27,079 bases of DNA from Zygnema cylindricum (taxonomy: Eukaryota > Streptophyta > Zygnematophyceae > Zygnematales > Zygnemataceae). Below, in pieces: positions 18,501-27,079 of this stretch (the stretch's first letter is position 1; every line of letters begins with the position of its first letter). The stretch spans positions 263,868 to 290,946 of the forward strand of contig JBBHKE010001455.1 in NCBI GenBank assembly GCA_037447655.1. Direction: 5' to 3'. Under the pieces are notes generated by a model that saw only the letters and a list, made by a program, of their open reading frames with translations, made no database searches and was not told the origin of the DNA. Made by a program: the position numbers and the translations under genes.

Positions 18501-19555
18501 CAAGTGAGATGATGCTTTGGCATAAAAGGTTGGGGCATGTGCATCTAGATAGATAAAAGAAAATGAAGAAAAAGGGAATAGTGGAGGGTATTACTTTTGA
18601 GGATGATGAGACCTTTGATGATTGTAGTGGATGTGCCCAAAGGAAGATTCATAGACTTCCATTTCCAAAGGCAACCACATTTAGGAGAGAGAAAGTATTA
18701 GATCTAGTTCACACTGATGTTTGGGGACCTGCTAGGTATGCTTCACATGGGGGGAAGAGATGGATGTTAACCATCACAGATGATTGGTCTAGATACACGA
18801 AGGTATACTTTCTCAGACATAAGTTAGAGGTATTAAGATGTTTCAAAGAGTATAAAGTATGGAGTGAAAAACTACATGAAACCTCAATAAAAGAGATAAG
18901 AAGTGATAATGGGAAAGAATACACCTCAAGGGAATTTGAAGAATATCTTAAAGAAGAAGGAATTCATCATGAGAAAATTGTTCCCTATAATCCGGAACAA
19001 AATGGAGTAGCAAAAAGAGTGAATAGAACTTTGGGAGATATGTCCAGAAGTATGTTAACTGATAAGAGGATAGGGTTGCAGTTTTGGGCGGAGTCTATGA
19101 ACTATGCTAATTTCATCAAAAATAGAGTCCTAACTTCAGCAAATAAGGAGGAAACTCCGTATGAGAGGTGGACAGGAAGAAAGCCTAATTTGTCTAGTTT
19201 GAGAGTGTTCGGAAGTCAAGTCTACAGTTTGGATTCTGATAAGACTAAATGGAAGTTAGAGGGGAGAGGGAAGCCAGGATATCTTGTAGGATATGATGAG
19301 AGCACAAAAGGATACCGAGTGTATGACTTGAAAAAGAGAGATATAATTTTAGTAAAACACATAGTGGTGATGAATGAAAAGAAGTCCATTGATCCATTCA
19401 AATATAATAAGGAAGTCAAAATCAGATTTGAAACGGATCAGTTTTCTGACTTTGATTTTGAAAATGAAGAGAAAGAAAAGGGAGAAAAAGAAAAATCTGC
19501 AGATCTACCAAAGGAGAAGGAGGAAAAGACAACATCCGAGGCAACGCCACAATAG
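18501..19555 (+). pseudogene. Inner copia integrase, stop and active-site loss
   Basis: The zinc-binding half begins MLWHKRLGHVHLDR and meets TAA at 18554-18556. The same frame continues with DCSGCAQRK. The core shows HTDVWGP (Asp 18716-18718), TDDWSRYTKVYF and RSDNGKEY (Asp 18905-18907). Exactly 35 residues later the expected Glu of NGVAER is Lys (AAA, 19013-19015), consistent with G to A. The GKPGYLVGYDESTKGYRVYD block follows. The frame ends at TAG 19553-19555 in a Glu/Lys-rich linker; coding has shifted frames by about 19510-19525. Inactive as an integrase. Confidence 0.88.
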
Positions 19556-21231
19556 AAGTGGAAACCGAGGAGGAACTTGATGAGACACTGGAATTGGAAG
19601 ATAGGGGAGCTGAAAATCTCCCTAATCGAAACCCAAAGATGCCTTCAATACCGGCGTCCGATTTTGAAGGGGGAAGAAGAAGTAGTAAACGACTTCAAGA
19701 AAGACAAGTAAATAACCAACTTAGAAAGATGTCTCACCCAGATGAACCTCAAACATACTTAGAGGCCATAAACACTCCAGAAAGTAGCTGGTGGATCACA
19801 GCTATAAATGAAGAAATGGCCTCTATCATGGAAGCCAATACATGGGAGTTGGTAGATTGTCCACCGGACCAAAAACCGATTGGATGTAAGTGGGTCTTTA
19901 AACTTAAATTAAACCAGGATAAAACCATTGAGAGGTACAAAGCTAGGTTAGTTGCAAAAGGTTATACTCAGAAAGAGGGGATAGACTACGAAGAAACCTT
20001 TGCACCTGTAGTCAGATTTCCTTCTGTTAGAATCCTTTTAAGTATAGCTACAGCGGAGGATATGGAAATCCACCAGATGGATATTAAAACGACCTTTTTG
20101 CACGGAGAGTTGGAAGAAGAAATTTACATGAGGCAACCGGAAGGATTCGTGGAAAGTGGGGAAGAAAATAAAGTTTGCAAACTGATAAAATCACTCTATG
20201 GGCTTAAGCAAGCCCCGCGACAGTGGAATATAAAGCTCGACGAATTTCTGACCGGTTTGGGGTATATCAGAATTAGTTCAGATCACTCTATATATTTATT
20301 TGAGGATGAGAATGGAGTGATATTTATTGCTATTTATGTGGATGATTTGTTGGTCTTAAGCAAGTCCTTAGATAAAATTAACAAACTAAAACGCGATCTT
20401 AGAAGCAGTTTTGATATTAAAGATCTTGGCGAAGCAAAGTACATTTTGGGAATTCAGATGGAGAGAGATAGAGGGAATAGAATTATAAGACTCACTCAAA
20501 AAGAAGGAATATTTATGATTAATGATGAGATGGATGAGATAGAAAGAAAATTTATGGAAAACATTCCTTATCGGCAGATTGTAGGCAGTTTGATTTATTT
20601 TATGAATTGTACCCGTCCGGATATAGCTGCAGCTGTAGGTGTCCTTAGTAGAAATCTAAATGAACCAAGAAAGAGAGACTGGGAGGCTGCCAAAAGGGTG
20701 ATGAGGTATCTGGTGGGGACAAGGGAATTATGGTTGCATTTGGGAGGGGAGCACACTGACATCACCACTTGGAGTGATGCCAGTTATGGAGATGTGCCTT
20801 TAAGGAGGTGTACGACTGGATGTGTGATGCAAATTGGATCCGGTGCATGTTGTTGGAGTAGCAAGCAACAAAAACTAGTTGCTCAGTCCACTATGGAGGC
20901 TGAATACATGGCTTTTTGTGCTGCCACCAAAGAATTAATGTGGGTTAAATCTCTTCTTGAAGAACTTAGGTTCATGAAGTCTCGAAATCAAAATGTTTTT
21001 TGTGATAATCAAGCTGCTATCTCTATTGCAGCTAATCCAAAACATCACTTCAAAGCTAAGAATATGGATATTAGACTAAGCTTTGTCAGAGAGAAGGTAG
21101 AAAATAAAATTATTAAACTGGTTCATAAAACTGATAGAGAAATGATTGCAGACATGATGACAAAACCAGTGCCTTCCCCTAAGTTAATTTATTGCAGAGA
21201 AAACTGTGGATTAAAATTGAAAAGTGACTAA
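19525..21231 (+). pseudogene. Inner copia reverse transcriptase and RNase H
   Basis: A 557-codon frame opens near 19558, with an in-frame lead from about 19525, and stops at 21229-21231. RT blocks: WVFKLKLNQDKTIERYKARL, FAPVVRFPSVRILLS, MDIKTTFLHGEL, SLYGLKQAPRQWN and catalytic YVDD (20335-20346). The RNase H-like part has TWSDASYG, STMEAEYMA, FCDNQAAI and ADMMTKPV; the His of the outer KHVDIR block is Asn here (KNMDIR). About 40 residues carrying the conserved TP block between RT and RNase H, present in the outer copy, are deleted in frame after RLTQKEGI. It is the longest open part of the element but is disconnected from gag. Confidence 0.88.
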
Positions 21232-21236
21232 GAATT

Positions 21237-21244
21237 AAGGGGAG
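21237..21244 (+). promoter_or_regulatory. Polypurine tract of inner copia
   Basis: AAGGGGAG is directly 5' of the 3' LTR (TGTTGAAAAG), five bases after the RNase H stop codon. Primes plus-strand synthesis. Confidence 0.85.
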
Positions 21245-22134
21245 TGTTGAAAAGAGGTAATTAATAGTTCACTTCCCTATTTTACTTTTGCTTTAAAGAA
21301 AGAGAGTGAGGATCAAAGGCGCGCCATGGCTGCCGCAATATTTAGAAAGTGGCAGTTTTTGAAGTAAAGGGTATTTTGGCTAAAATGATGCACAAGTCTA
21401 GATTTGAACCTATGACCTCTAGATTCTCTATAGCTAAACGCCTTAACCATTAAGGCGTTACGAAACGATACACGTGACGGGTTTCATAAATATATAAATA
21501 TTAAGGCAACAGCTAATTCACAGCAGACTAACGAAAAGGAGCAATTTTTGCATGTACGCGAATCTAAACCGTGTAAAATATGTTTTGATCAGACGGCCAG
21601 CATTATAGCCGCCACGCGAAATGAGCTTTTGGAGGCATACGGAGATAGCGTCACGCGGTGCCACGTGGCGCCACATTATTTGATACCGGAGAAGATGGGA
21701 GGAGGAACCATGGCTTCCGATTTGACAGGTGTCACCTTGTAGACCTTGTCGTACAGTGGTCGTACAATAAGTACATTGCCCATTGTACCTTCTTGTACTA
21801 TAAAGTGTTCCTATTGGACTAGGGTTTAGTAGTAGGTAGTCGTGAGTAGGCAGGCCAAGACTTAGTAAAATTTAGGTACCTCTCTCTCTAAGAGAGCTTG
21901 TAACTATAAAGGTCATCTTTGACCAGCCATAACTTACTGCTCAGGTGAGCAAATTCAGTGATTCTTTTTGCGTTTGACTCAGGGGATTCTTGTCCTCACA
22001 GGGGTGAGAGTGGTCAGAATATTTGTGTGCCTGGGCGGCGCTTATTCAGCGGGAAAGTAGAAGGGGAAAATATTATCCTAGAGGCTTTACATAGGCTGCT
22101 CATTCTGTGGGTCAATAGAGACCACAAAATTTTA
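21245..22134 (+). repeat. 3' LTR of inner copia (890 bp)
   Basis: Matches 16025-16913 with about 32 substitutions and one 1-bp indel (GCCAGCC versus GACCAGCC). It ends AAATTTTA before the CACCG duplication at 22135-22139. One hairpin stem base (GAGTC to GATTC, 21987) is changed relative to the 5' copy. Confidence 0.95.
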
Positions 22135-23239
22135 CACCGAAAGCACATTTTTGCTTTCGTGGAATTTCTACCTCGTTTGTCGCTTCCCACTCCTCATCCA
22201 ATAAAAGCTCATAGTCCTCGTCTTTGGATTCCACCTCATGTACTTGTGTCTCAATGGCCTTTTTCTTTCCTCTCGGGGTTCCACCGGTCTGCCCCTCCTT
22301 TAACCGAAGCTCGGTTAGTTTAGTGCGCTCCTCTATATAGTGCCCTGGTTTCTTACAGAAATGACATAAACCCTTGGGAGCCCTTGGTTCGAACTCGTCG
22401 GTCTGATTTTTTTGCTCCCCCCCTCCGTAATTTTCGACCGGTCTTTGGGAATCCTTGTTCCTCCACTCGGTCCCAGTTGCCAAGGCTTGCCCACTCTTTC
22501 CTCCCCTTCGGATCTCAATTGTATTCTCCCGAACAAGAATCATTCCTACCACTGAGTTCCATATCCACCTTGAGTCCGGCAAGTCCTGCACACGGTTCAC
22601 TATGTTCTCGAACTCATTGGGTAACTTCATTTGTAGACAGTTAACCTTTTTTTTTCACTAAAATCTTTTCCACCACTCTCTAGCTCCATGAAAAGTGTAG
22701 CAAGCTCATAGCAAAAATCCAACATCTTCCCCCCTTTGTATACGTACTCTTTAACTTTCTGATCAGCCAACTGTTGTTGCTGAATCGTACCATTTCGGTA
22801 CATCTCTATGAGAGCCATCCAAAGATCGGATGCCCTTTCTACCTGCAAATGAGGACATGCAAGTCCTTGAGTAAGGTGATGGGGGAGGAAGTGCTTTGCG
22901 GCCATATTGTTGAAGTCCAAAGTATCAGTAGCATTCTCCTTGTTCCTCGGAATATGTGACATGAATACAGAACCAATTGTTATTGGTGTGGTCGTCTCTT
23001 TCTCTTTTCCTTTGTCCACCACCTCTCCTTCCTTTGTCTCCTCTGTTGAAGGTGGATCTGCATCTTTAGTGAATCTGCCTCCTGTAAACTCTCGAGGTAT
23101 CCCATGACAGGATGGACACCTCACCGGTCCACTCACTATTCCCCAAAATCTTTTCTGACATAGAGCTCCTGTCATCATACTTTCCCAGTATATGAAGCCA
23201 GCTCCATTGAATATGGGCACCCTAGATGGTAGGCCAATA
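22135..23239 (-). pseudogene. Outer copia gag, broken and split
   Basis: Read on the minus strand from the PBS, the frame continues IGLPSRVPIFNGAGFIYW then KRFWGIVSGPVRCP, QQQQLADQKVKEYVYKGG and SEKKR. The A9 run at 22647-22655 shifts frame (one base lost or two gained) into MKLPNEFENIVNRVQDLP. The zinc knuckle at 22325-22366 reads CHFCKKPGHYIEER: the last Cys has become Arg. Coding stops at the inner-element junction (KQKCAFG). The codon at the inner element's ATG is ATT here; an upstream in-frame ATG at 23260-23262 lies in U5. Confidence 0.85.
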
Positions 23240-23242
23240 ACG
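23228..23242 (-). promoter_or_regulatory. PBS of outer copia (degenerate half-tRNA PBS)
   Basis: Minus strand CGTTATTGGCCTACC follows the LTR and matches the inner PBS at 12 of 15 positions. Changes include ATG to ATT. Confidence 0.75.
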
Positions 23243-24309
23243 TGCAACTCTGAGAACTCCATAGGACCTCAAAGTAAGCAGCTCACACAAAGCCTCTAGG
23301 ATAACCCTGACCCCATTGTCTTTCAACACAAATAATAGCCACCCTGGCAAACAAAAGCTGTGACCACCTTCACCCGTGTGAAAGCAAGACTCCTCTCGGT
23401 CGATAGCAAAAAGAATCTCTGAATTTGATCCCCTGAGCAGTAAGTTATGGAGGGACAAACCTTTTGACCTTTTGTACAGAAGCTCTCGGGAGAGAGGGTC
23501 TTATCTACCAATTTTTCTAAGTCCTATCTCTCTCACAAACTCTATCTATTGGTGCATGGCACAAATCATATTACACTGCCGTGCATAGAAGTACAACTGT
23601 CGGTGTACTTTATATACGGAATTTGTACGACATGGCCTAGATGTCGACACATGTCATATCCGGATTCGGTCCCGTAATTCCCGGAGATAACGCGATCCAA
23701 CGTAATCGTGCCACGTGTCATCCGATGTGGCGATGACCACAAACCGTCAAGAATCTCTTCGGCGATCTTGACTTTCTTTTCGGCCGTCCAATTGAATGCA
23801 AATTTCAATCGTAGCCGTCATAAATGCTTGTGCGGTATTTGTTTTGTAAAAGAAACAAAATGAGCGGTACTTGTTTCTTGTCCATACCAAAATCTGTATG
23901 TTTACATAACGGGATCTATGTAACCGTATACATCCGCCGTTAAATGAATTTTCCTACGTGTTAACATTTAAATAAATATCAAACCCAATACTATGTATCG
24001 TAACTTCGAAACTTAACGGCTAAGGCTACCAGCTACCGGTGTTCTGACGATTGGCATGTACCAGAATCAAATCCTGTTTTTGACATATACCTTTTAGTAA
24101 GTAAACCTTCCTATGTGTAAGTTAACTTTTTTATTTCCCGTAAACCTCTTGATAGCCTAGGTAGCCATGGCTCTAGCTTCCTCTCTAACTTCTCAGTGAC
24201 TGCAACAAGTGTGGGAGTTGGAGAGAGAAGTTAGAGGCAGACTTCCTCGGCTTCTTTCTATATTCCAATTTAAACCTAGAAAATAATAAAATAACCATCG
24301 ATTTCTACA
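23243..24309 (-). repeat. 5' LTR of outer copia (1067 bp)
   Basis: Minus strand begins TGTAGAAATCGATGG at 24309 and ends ...GAGTTGCA at 23243. TATA box TATATAAA (23609-23616), G-box (23712-23717), hairpin CTCTC/GAGAG (about 23481-23497), hairpin trio (about 23367-23438), plus-strand tRNA-like segment (about 24012-24075). It is followed by target duplication ACATG (24310-24314). Confidence 0.9.
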
Positions 24310-24314
24310 ACATG

Positions 24315-24431
24315 GCCGCCATGTTTGACGCCAAATAGAAAAAGAGAAATTCTTGGAAAAGAGATAAGCAAGCCATTGCTGAAGGTTCCAAAAGATCGTC
24401 GCAAGAGCACACAGCAAATATGTTGATTATT
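24315..24431. other. Short unique flank between outer copia and C1
   Basis: Continuation of the insertion site that also flanks the left LTR at 11714. Contains a small CATGGCCGCCATG-like palindrome at the junction. Nothing else is recognised. Confidence 0.4.
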
Positions 24432-24434
24432 TTA

Positions 24435-25388
24435 GGGCACTTTCCCATGTAACCGAAACTTAGCCTTGTAACTTTGTTTTTTAGAAAAGATTGTCAGTAC
24501 TACTTTAAAATCATTCCGATGTAACGCAACTAACTTGTTACTTTAAAAAGTGACGGATGAAGACACGAGTGTAATTTGTGACTGTTGTCGACGACTACGA
24601 AACTCGCGATAACTGATGACGTTTACAAATCAGTGATGGTTGTAGGCGTCGTGTTATTTGTGACATTCTAGATGTTTAAGGTTTGTGACATTTTGACGTC
24701 ACGCTCATTTATGACAACGCCGACGTCACAAATTCTAAAACTTTCTGCCATGGTTTCGTGATTGTTTTTTTGTCTTTTCTCAACATGTTTGCCATCAAAA
24801 TACGCCCAAAGATAGTAAAAAGCAATTGTTTTAAGAGCTATTTAATTTGATACCATTATTGACGATTTTCACCGCAAGATTCGTGAGATAGATGCGATAG
24901 TGGGAGGGGAAGAGAGAGAGGCGCTTTCACATACTTCGATTTTGCGAAATGGCGTCCGTTGGCCGAGACCCCTCCACGGCCCTTGTACGGAAAAAAACGC
25001 ACGGAAAAAAGTCATGCACAGGCAAGAAATGTGTTTTTTTTTTTTTTTTGTACTGCGCGCACAAAATTGTAAAAACCTCCGACGCGTGCGAAATCATCTG
25101 CCTATTCGCTCACATGATGGAACTATAATTAAAATCACCTCGCGAGGTTAATTTATTAGGAGTTTGAAGATGAGATGGAAGGATGCTAAAGTGGGTTGAA
25201 ATGTGCTAGACGACAAATTGCATCGCGCTAAACGACCAATTGTAGTACATTTTAAGTTTCAAGGTGACGCAAATTGTAATGTGGTAATGTCAATTTTTTG
25301 GTACATCTGCGGATATTCTCGTTGAGTGCTAAGTTTTAGAGGAAAACGACATAAAAAAACCCTAACTTTATCTTATGGGAAAGTGTCT
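24435..25388. mobile_element. C1: PIF/Harbinger-like MITE, 954 bp
   Basis: Left TIR GGGCACTTTCCCATG (24435); the right end is its inverse, CTTATGGGAAAGTGTCT. TTA lies on both sides (24432-24434, 25389-25391). The left subterminal region (24570-24735) has repeated TGTGAC/TTGTnGACG words and two GACGTC palindromes (24694-24701, 24722-24727). The right end has a GACATAAAAAAACCCTAACTTT tail. No transposase. Confidence 0.75.
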
Positions 25389-25391
25389 TTA

Positions 25392-26675
25392 GGGTACTTT
25401 CGTATGTAACCTAAACTTAGTCTTGTTGCTTTATTTTTTAGCGAAGATTCTCCGTACAACTTTTAGAGCATTCGTATGTAAAGAAATGAAATCGTAACTT
25501 TAGATTGTGACGGAGGTAGACGTGGGTGTAATTTGTGACAATTGTAGACGAGTACAAAACTCGCGACAATTGATGACGTTTACAAAATAGAGACGGTTGT
25601 ACACGTCTAGCTACTTGTGACATTGTAGATGTTTAGGGTTTGTGACATTTTGACGTCACGCATACTTATGATAGCGTCGACGTCACTAACTCCAAAACAT
25701 TCCGGCTTGTTTTCCAGATTTTGTTTTTTCGTACGTTCTCACTCTACTTGCCACCAAAATAAACTAAAAGACAGCCAAAAAAAGTATTTTTTATAGATCT
25801 TTTATTTGATACCTTTCTTGCCTCTTTTCATTCCAAGAATTGTGAGATAGACCTGTTAGTGGGAGAGAGAGAGAGGCGCTTTCACGGACTTCGCTTTTGC
25901 GAAATGGCGTTCGTTGGTCGAAACAATAGTTCAAAAGTAGGCGTTTTTATGGTAGGCCTTTTGTTGGCGCCTTTGGTTGGCGCCTTTATCGTAAGTTGTG
26001 TTATGGGCTTTTCATGTGATCTCTTAGATTGCTACTTAGATCAGCGTCCGTGCGATCGTTCGAATCAGACGGTGTCAATAATTTTTTTTGGTCCGAATGT
26101 TTTTATTGGTCCAATTTTTGGTCCGAATGTTTTAATTGGTCCGAATAGGTCCGAATACAATATGGATCTTAAAGTCATATTGTATGTTTTGCAAAGAATA
26201 GGCATATTGTATGGGCATACTTTCACCTACTTTTGAACTATGGTCGAAACCCCCTCCACGACTCCTGTACGGAAAAAAAAACGTAAGGAAAAAAGTCACG
26301 CACAGGCTGGAAACGTGCAGTGGGTTTTTTTTTGGTACCTTGCGCACTAAAATTGTAAAAAACATTCGACACGTGCGACAACATCTGCCTATTCGCTCAC
26401 CTCATGTAACTATAATTGAAATCACCTCGCGAGGTCATTTTTATTAAAAGTTTGAAGATGAGTTGAAGGGACGCGAAATTGGTTTGAAATGCGCTAGATG
26501 ACAAAATACATTACGCTAGATGACAAACTGTAGTACATATAAAGTTTTAAGGTAACGCAACCTGTACGGTGGTTATTTCAATTATATGGCACGGCTGCGG
26601 ATTTTCACGTTTTTTCTAAGTTATGGATCAAAACGACAAAAAATAACTCTAACTTTAGCAAATGCGAAAGTACCA
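25392..26675. mobile_element. C2: second family C element with MITE insertion
   Basis: Left TIR GGGTACTTTCGTATGTAACC, right end GCAAATGCGAAAGTACCA. TTA at 25389-25391 (shared with C1) and 26676-26678. After removing the 317-bp insertion and its 9-bp duplication the length is about 958 bp, matching C1. Internal sequence aligns with C1 in the same orientation, including GACGTC palindromes (25651-25658, 25679-25684) and the GAGAGAGGCGCTTTCAC block. Confidence 0.75.
25925..26241. mobile_element. MULE-like MITE, copy 2, 317 bp
   Basis: TIRs AATAGTTCAAAAGTAGGCG and the inverse of ATAGTTCAAAAGTAGGTG. An exact 9-bp duplication GGTCGAAAC flanks it (25916-25924, 26242-26250), diagnostic of Mutator-like insertion. 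C1 near 24960 shows the corresponding unoccupied site. The interior has a tandem of GGTCCGAATGTTTTnATT (about 26090-26155). No gene. Confidence 0.85.
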
Positions 26676-26678
26676 TTA

Positions 26679-26992
26679 GAGTCGTAAATCTCGTGAAGTG
26701 TTCGCTTTCAACTGTTGCAAAGAGTGGCGCCAAAGGTCTACAATTGTCATGCCATTTATGATAAACCTAAATGAGATTTTTAGGGTGTCACATTCAGACA
26801 CCCAAAATGAAAACGACACAAAAATGTGGCGCTAATACAAGGACGAGCCCTAAAGTTGGCATGTTGGTGCCATGAAGATTATGTCGATCATAAAATCCAA
26901 CAAGCTGGCAAGTGAATATGTTTCGCTACGTCGCTGGCAATCTGTACGAATTGAGAGACGCCACCCAAAGATAGCAAATGCTAGCAACAATC
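26679..26992. other. Unassigned sequence with one hairpin
   Basis: Contains a perfect hairpin GGGTGTC-ACATTCA-GACACCC (26783-26803). No gene or clear element termini. Confidence 0.4.
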
Positions 26993-26995
26993 TAA

Positions 26996-27079
26996 GGGTA
27001 CGTCCCCATGTATTAAAGTATCGACTTTAATATGTCGTTTTCACCCAAAACGCAGTTCCGTACGAGAAAAACTTTAGTC
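26996..27079 (+). mobile_element. A3: start of a family A-like element, cut by window edge
   Basis: TAA (26993-26995) followed by GGGTACGTCCCCATGT, matching the inverse of the right ends of A1 and A2. The element would extend beyond the window. Confidence 0.5.

Larger units (their letters stand above)
16025..22134 (+). mobile_element. Inner Ty1/copia element, plus strand, 6110 bp
   Basis: Complete structure: 5' LTR 16025-16913, PBS 16914-16928, gag-pol 16918-21231, PPT 21237-21244, 3' LTR 21245-22134 and an exact 5-bp duplication. The order gag, protease, integrase, RT, RNase H defines copia. The LTRs differ at about 33 positions by eye (about 3.7%). It inserted into the protease-gag junction of the older minus-strand element. 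It is non-autonomous because of stops, frameshifts and an integrase active-site change. The two elements share protein blocks but their LTRs differ strongly, so they are related families rather than copies. Confidence 0.95.
11720..24309 (-). mobile_element. Outer Ty1/copia element, minus strand, interrupted
   Basis: About 6.5 kb of element once the nested 6.1-kb insertion is removed. It has two 1067-bp LTRs, PBS, PPT and the copia gene order gag, protease, integrase, RT, RNase H on the minus strand. All coding parts carry stops and frameshifts. The LTRs differ by roughly 6% in the U3 core and about 13% over the first 110 bp, so it is older than the inner element, as the nesting requires. Half-tRNA PBS and protein similarity link it to the same clade as the inner element. 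Confidence 0.9.

Noticed and set aside
21548-21742. 64-codon frame in the inner 3' LTR, open also in the 5' LTR
   Set aside because: It begins with TTG, lies upstream of the TATA box and overlaps the G-box. Short open frames in two recent copies are expected by descent.

Overview
The window looks like repeat-rich nuclear DNA of a land plant or streptophyte relative. It contains plant-type Ty1/copia LTR retrotransposons, several short terminal-inverted-repeat (TIR) elements, candidate plant splice signals and a plant-like promoter. The copia elements carry a primer-binding site (PBS) matching the anticodon arm of initiator tRNA-Met (half-tRNA priming), which is unlike the usual flowering-plant copia PBS. 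This makes a bryophyte, lycophyte, fern or charophyte source plausible, but the species cannot be told from the sequence.

Layout: (1) 1-5640 is low-copy-looking DNA. It holds a probable minus-strand multi-exon gene for a very acidic protein (best exon 2771-3820, plus a phase-compatible exon at 4115-4172), a plus-strand promoter/5'UTR-like region at 4820-5087, and a broken minus-strand coding fragment at 5102-5440. (2) 5644-9645 is a chain of small DNA elements with 3-bp TAA target duplications (PIF/Harbinger, Tourist-like): A1, A2, and a three-level nest of family B (B3 in inverted B2 in B1). B1 also carries a MULE-like element and an 81-bp microinversion. (3) 9646-11714 has no recognised gene. 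(4) 11720-24309 is an old minus-strand copia element (1067-bp LTRs, target duplication ACATG), split inside its gag-pol by a younger plus-strand copia element at 16025-22134 (889/890-bp LTRs, target duplication CACCG). (5) 24432-26678 is a tandem pair of ~955-bp family C elements sharing a TTA site; the second contains a 317-bp MULE-like MITE with an exact 9-bp target duplication. (6) The right edge (26996-27079) is the start of another family A-like element.

Both copia elements are dead. The inner has a stop near the gag start, two frameshifts, a stop before the integrase core, a lost integrase catalytic Glu and a deletion between RT and RNase H. The outer has many stops and frameshifts. Several RNA or regulatory structures are nevertheless shared by both families: the half-tRNA PBS (in the inner element it supplies the gag AUG), three consecutive small hairpins in the LTR downstream of the TATA box, a CTCTCT/AGAGAG hairpin, a G-box and TATA box, and an antisense tRNA-like (Pol III A/B box) segment.

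The most noteworthy observations are the PBS/start-codon overlap, the hairpin trio kept across diverged LTRs, the family B nest that created a ~1.34-kb inverted repeat, and the microinversion. All identity figures are by-eye counts.
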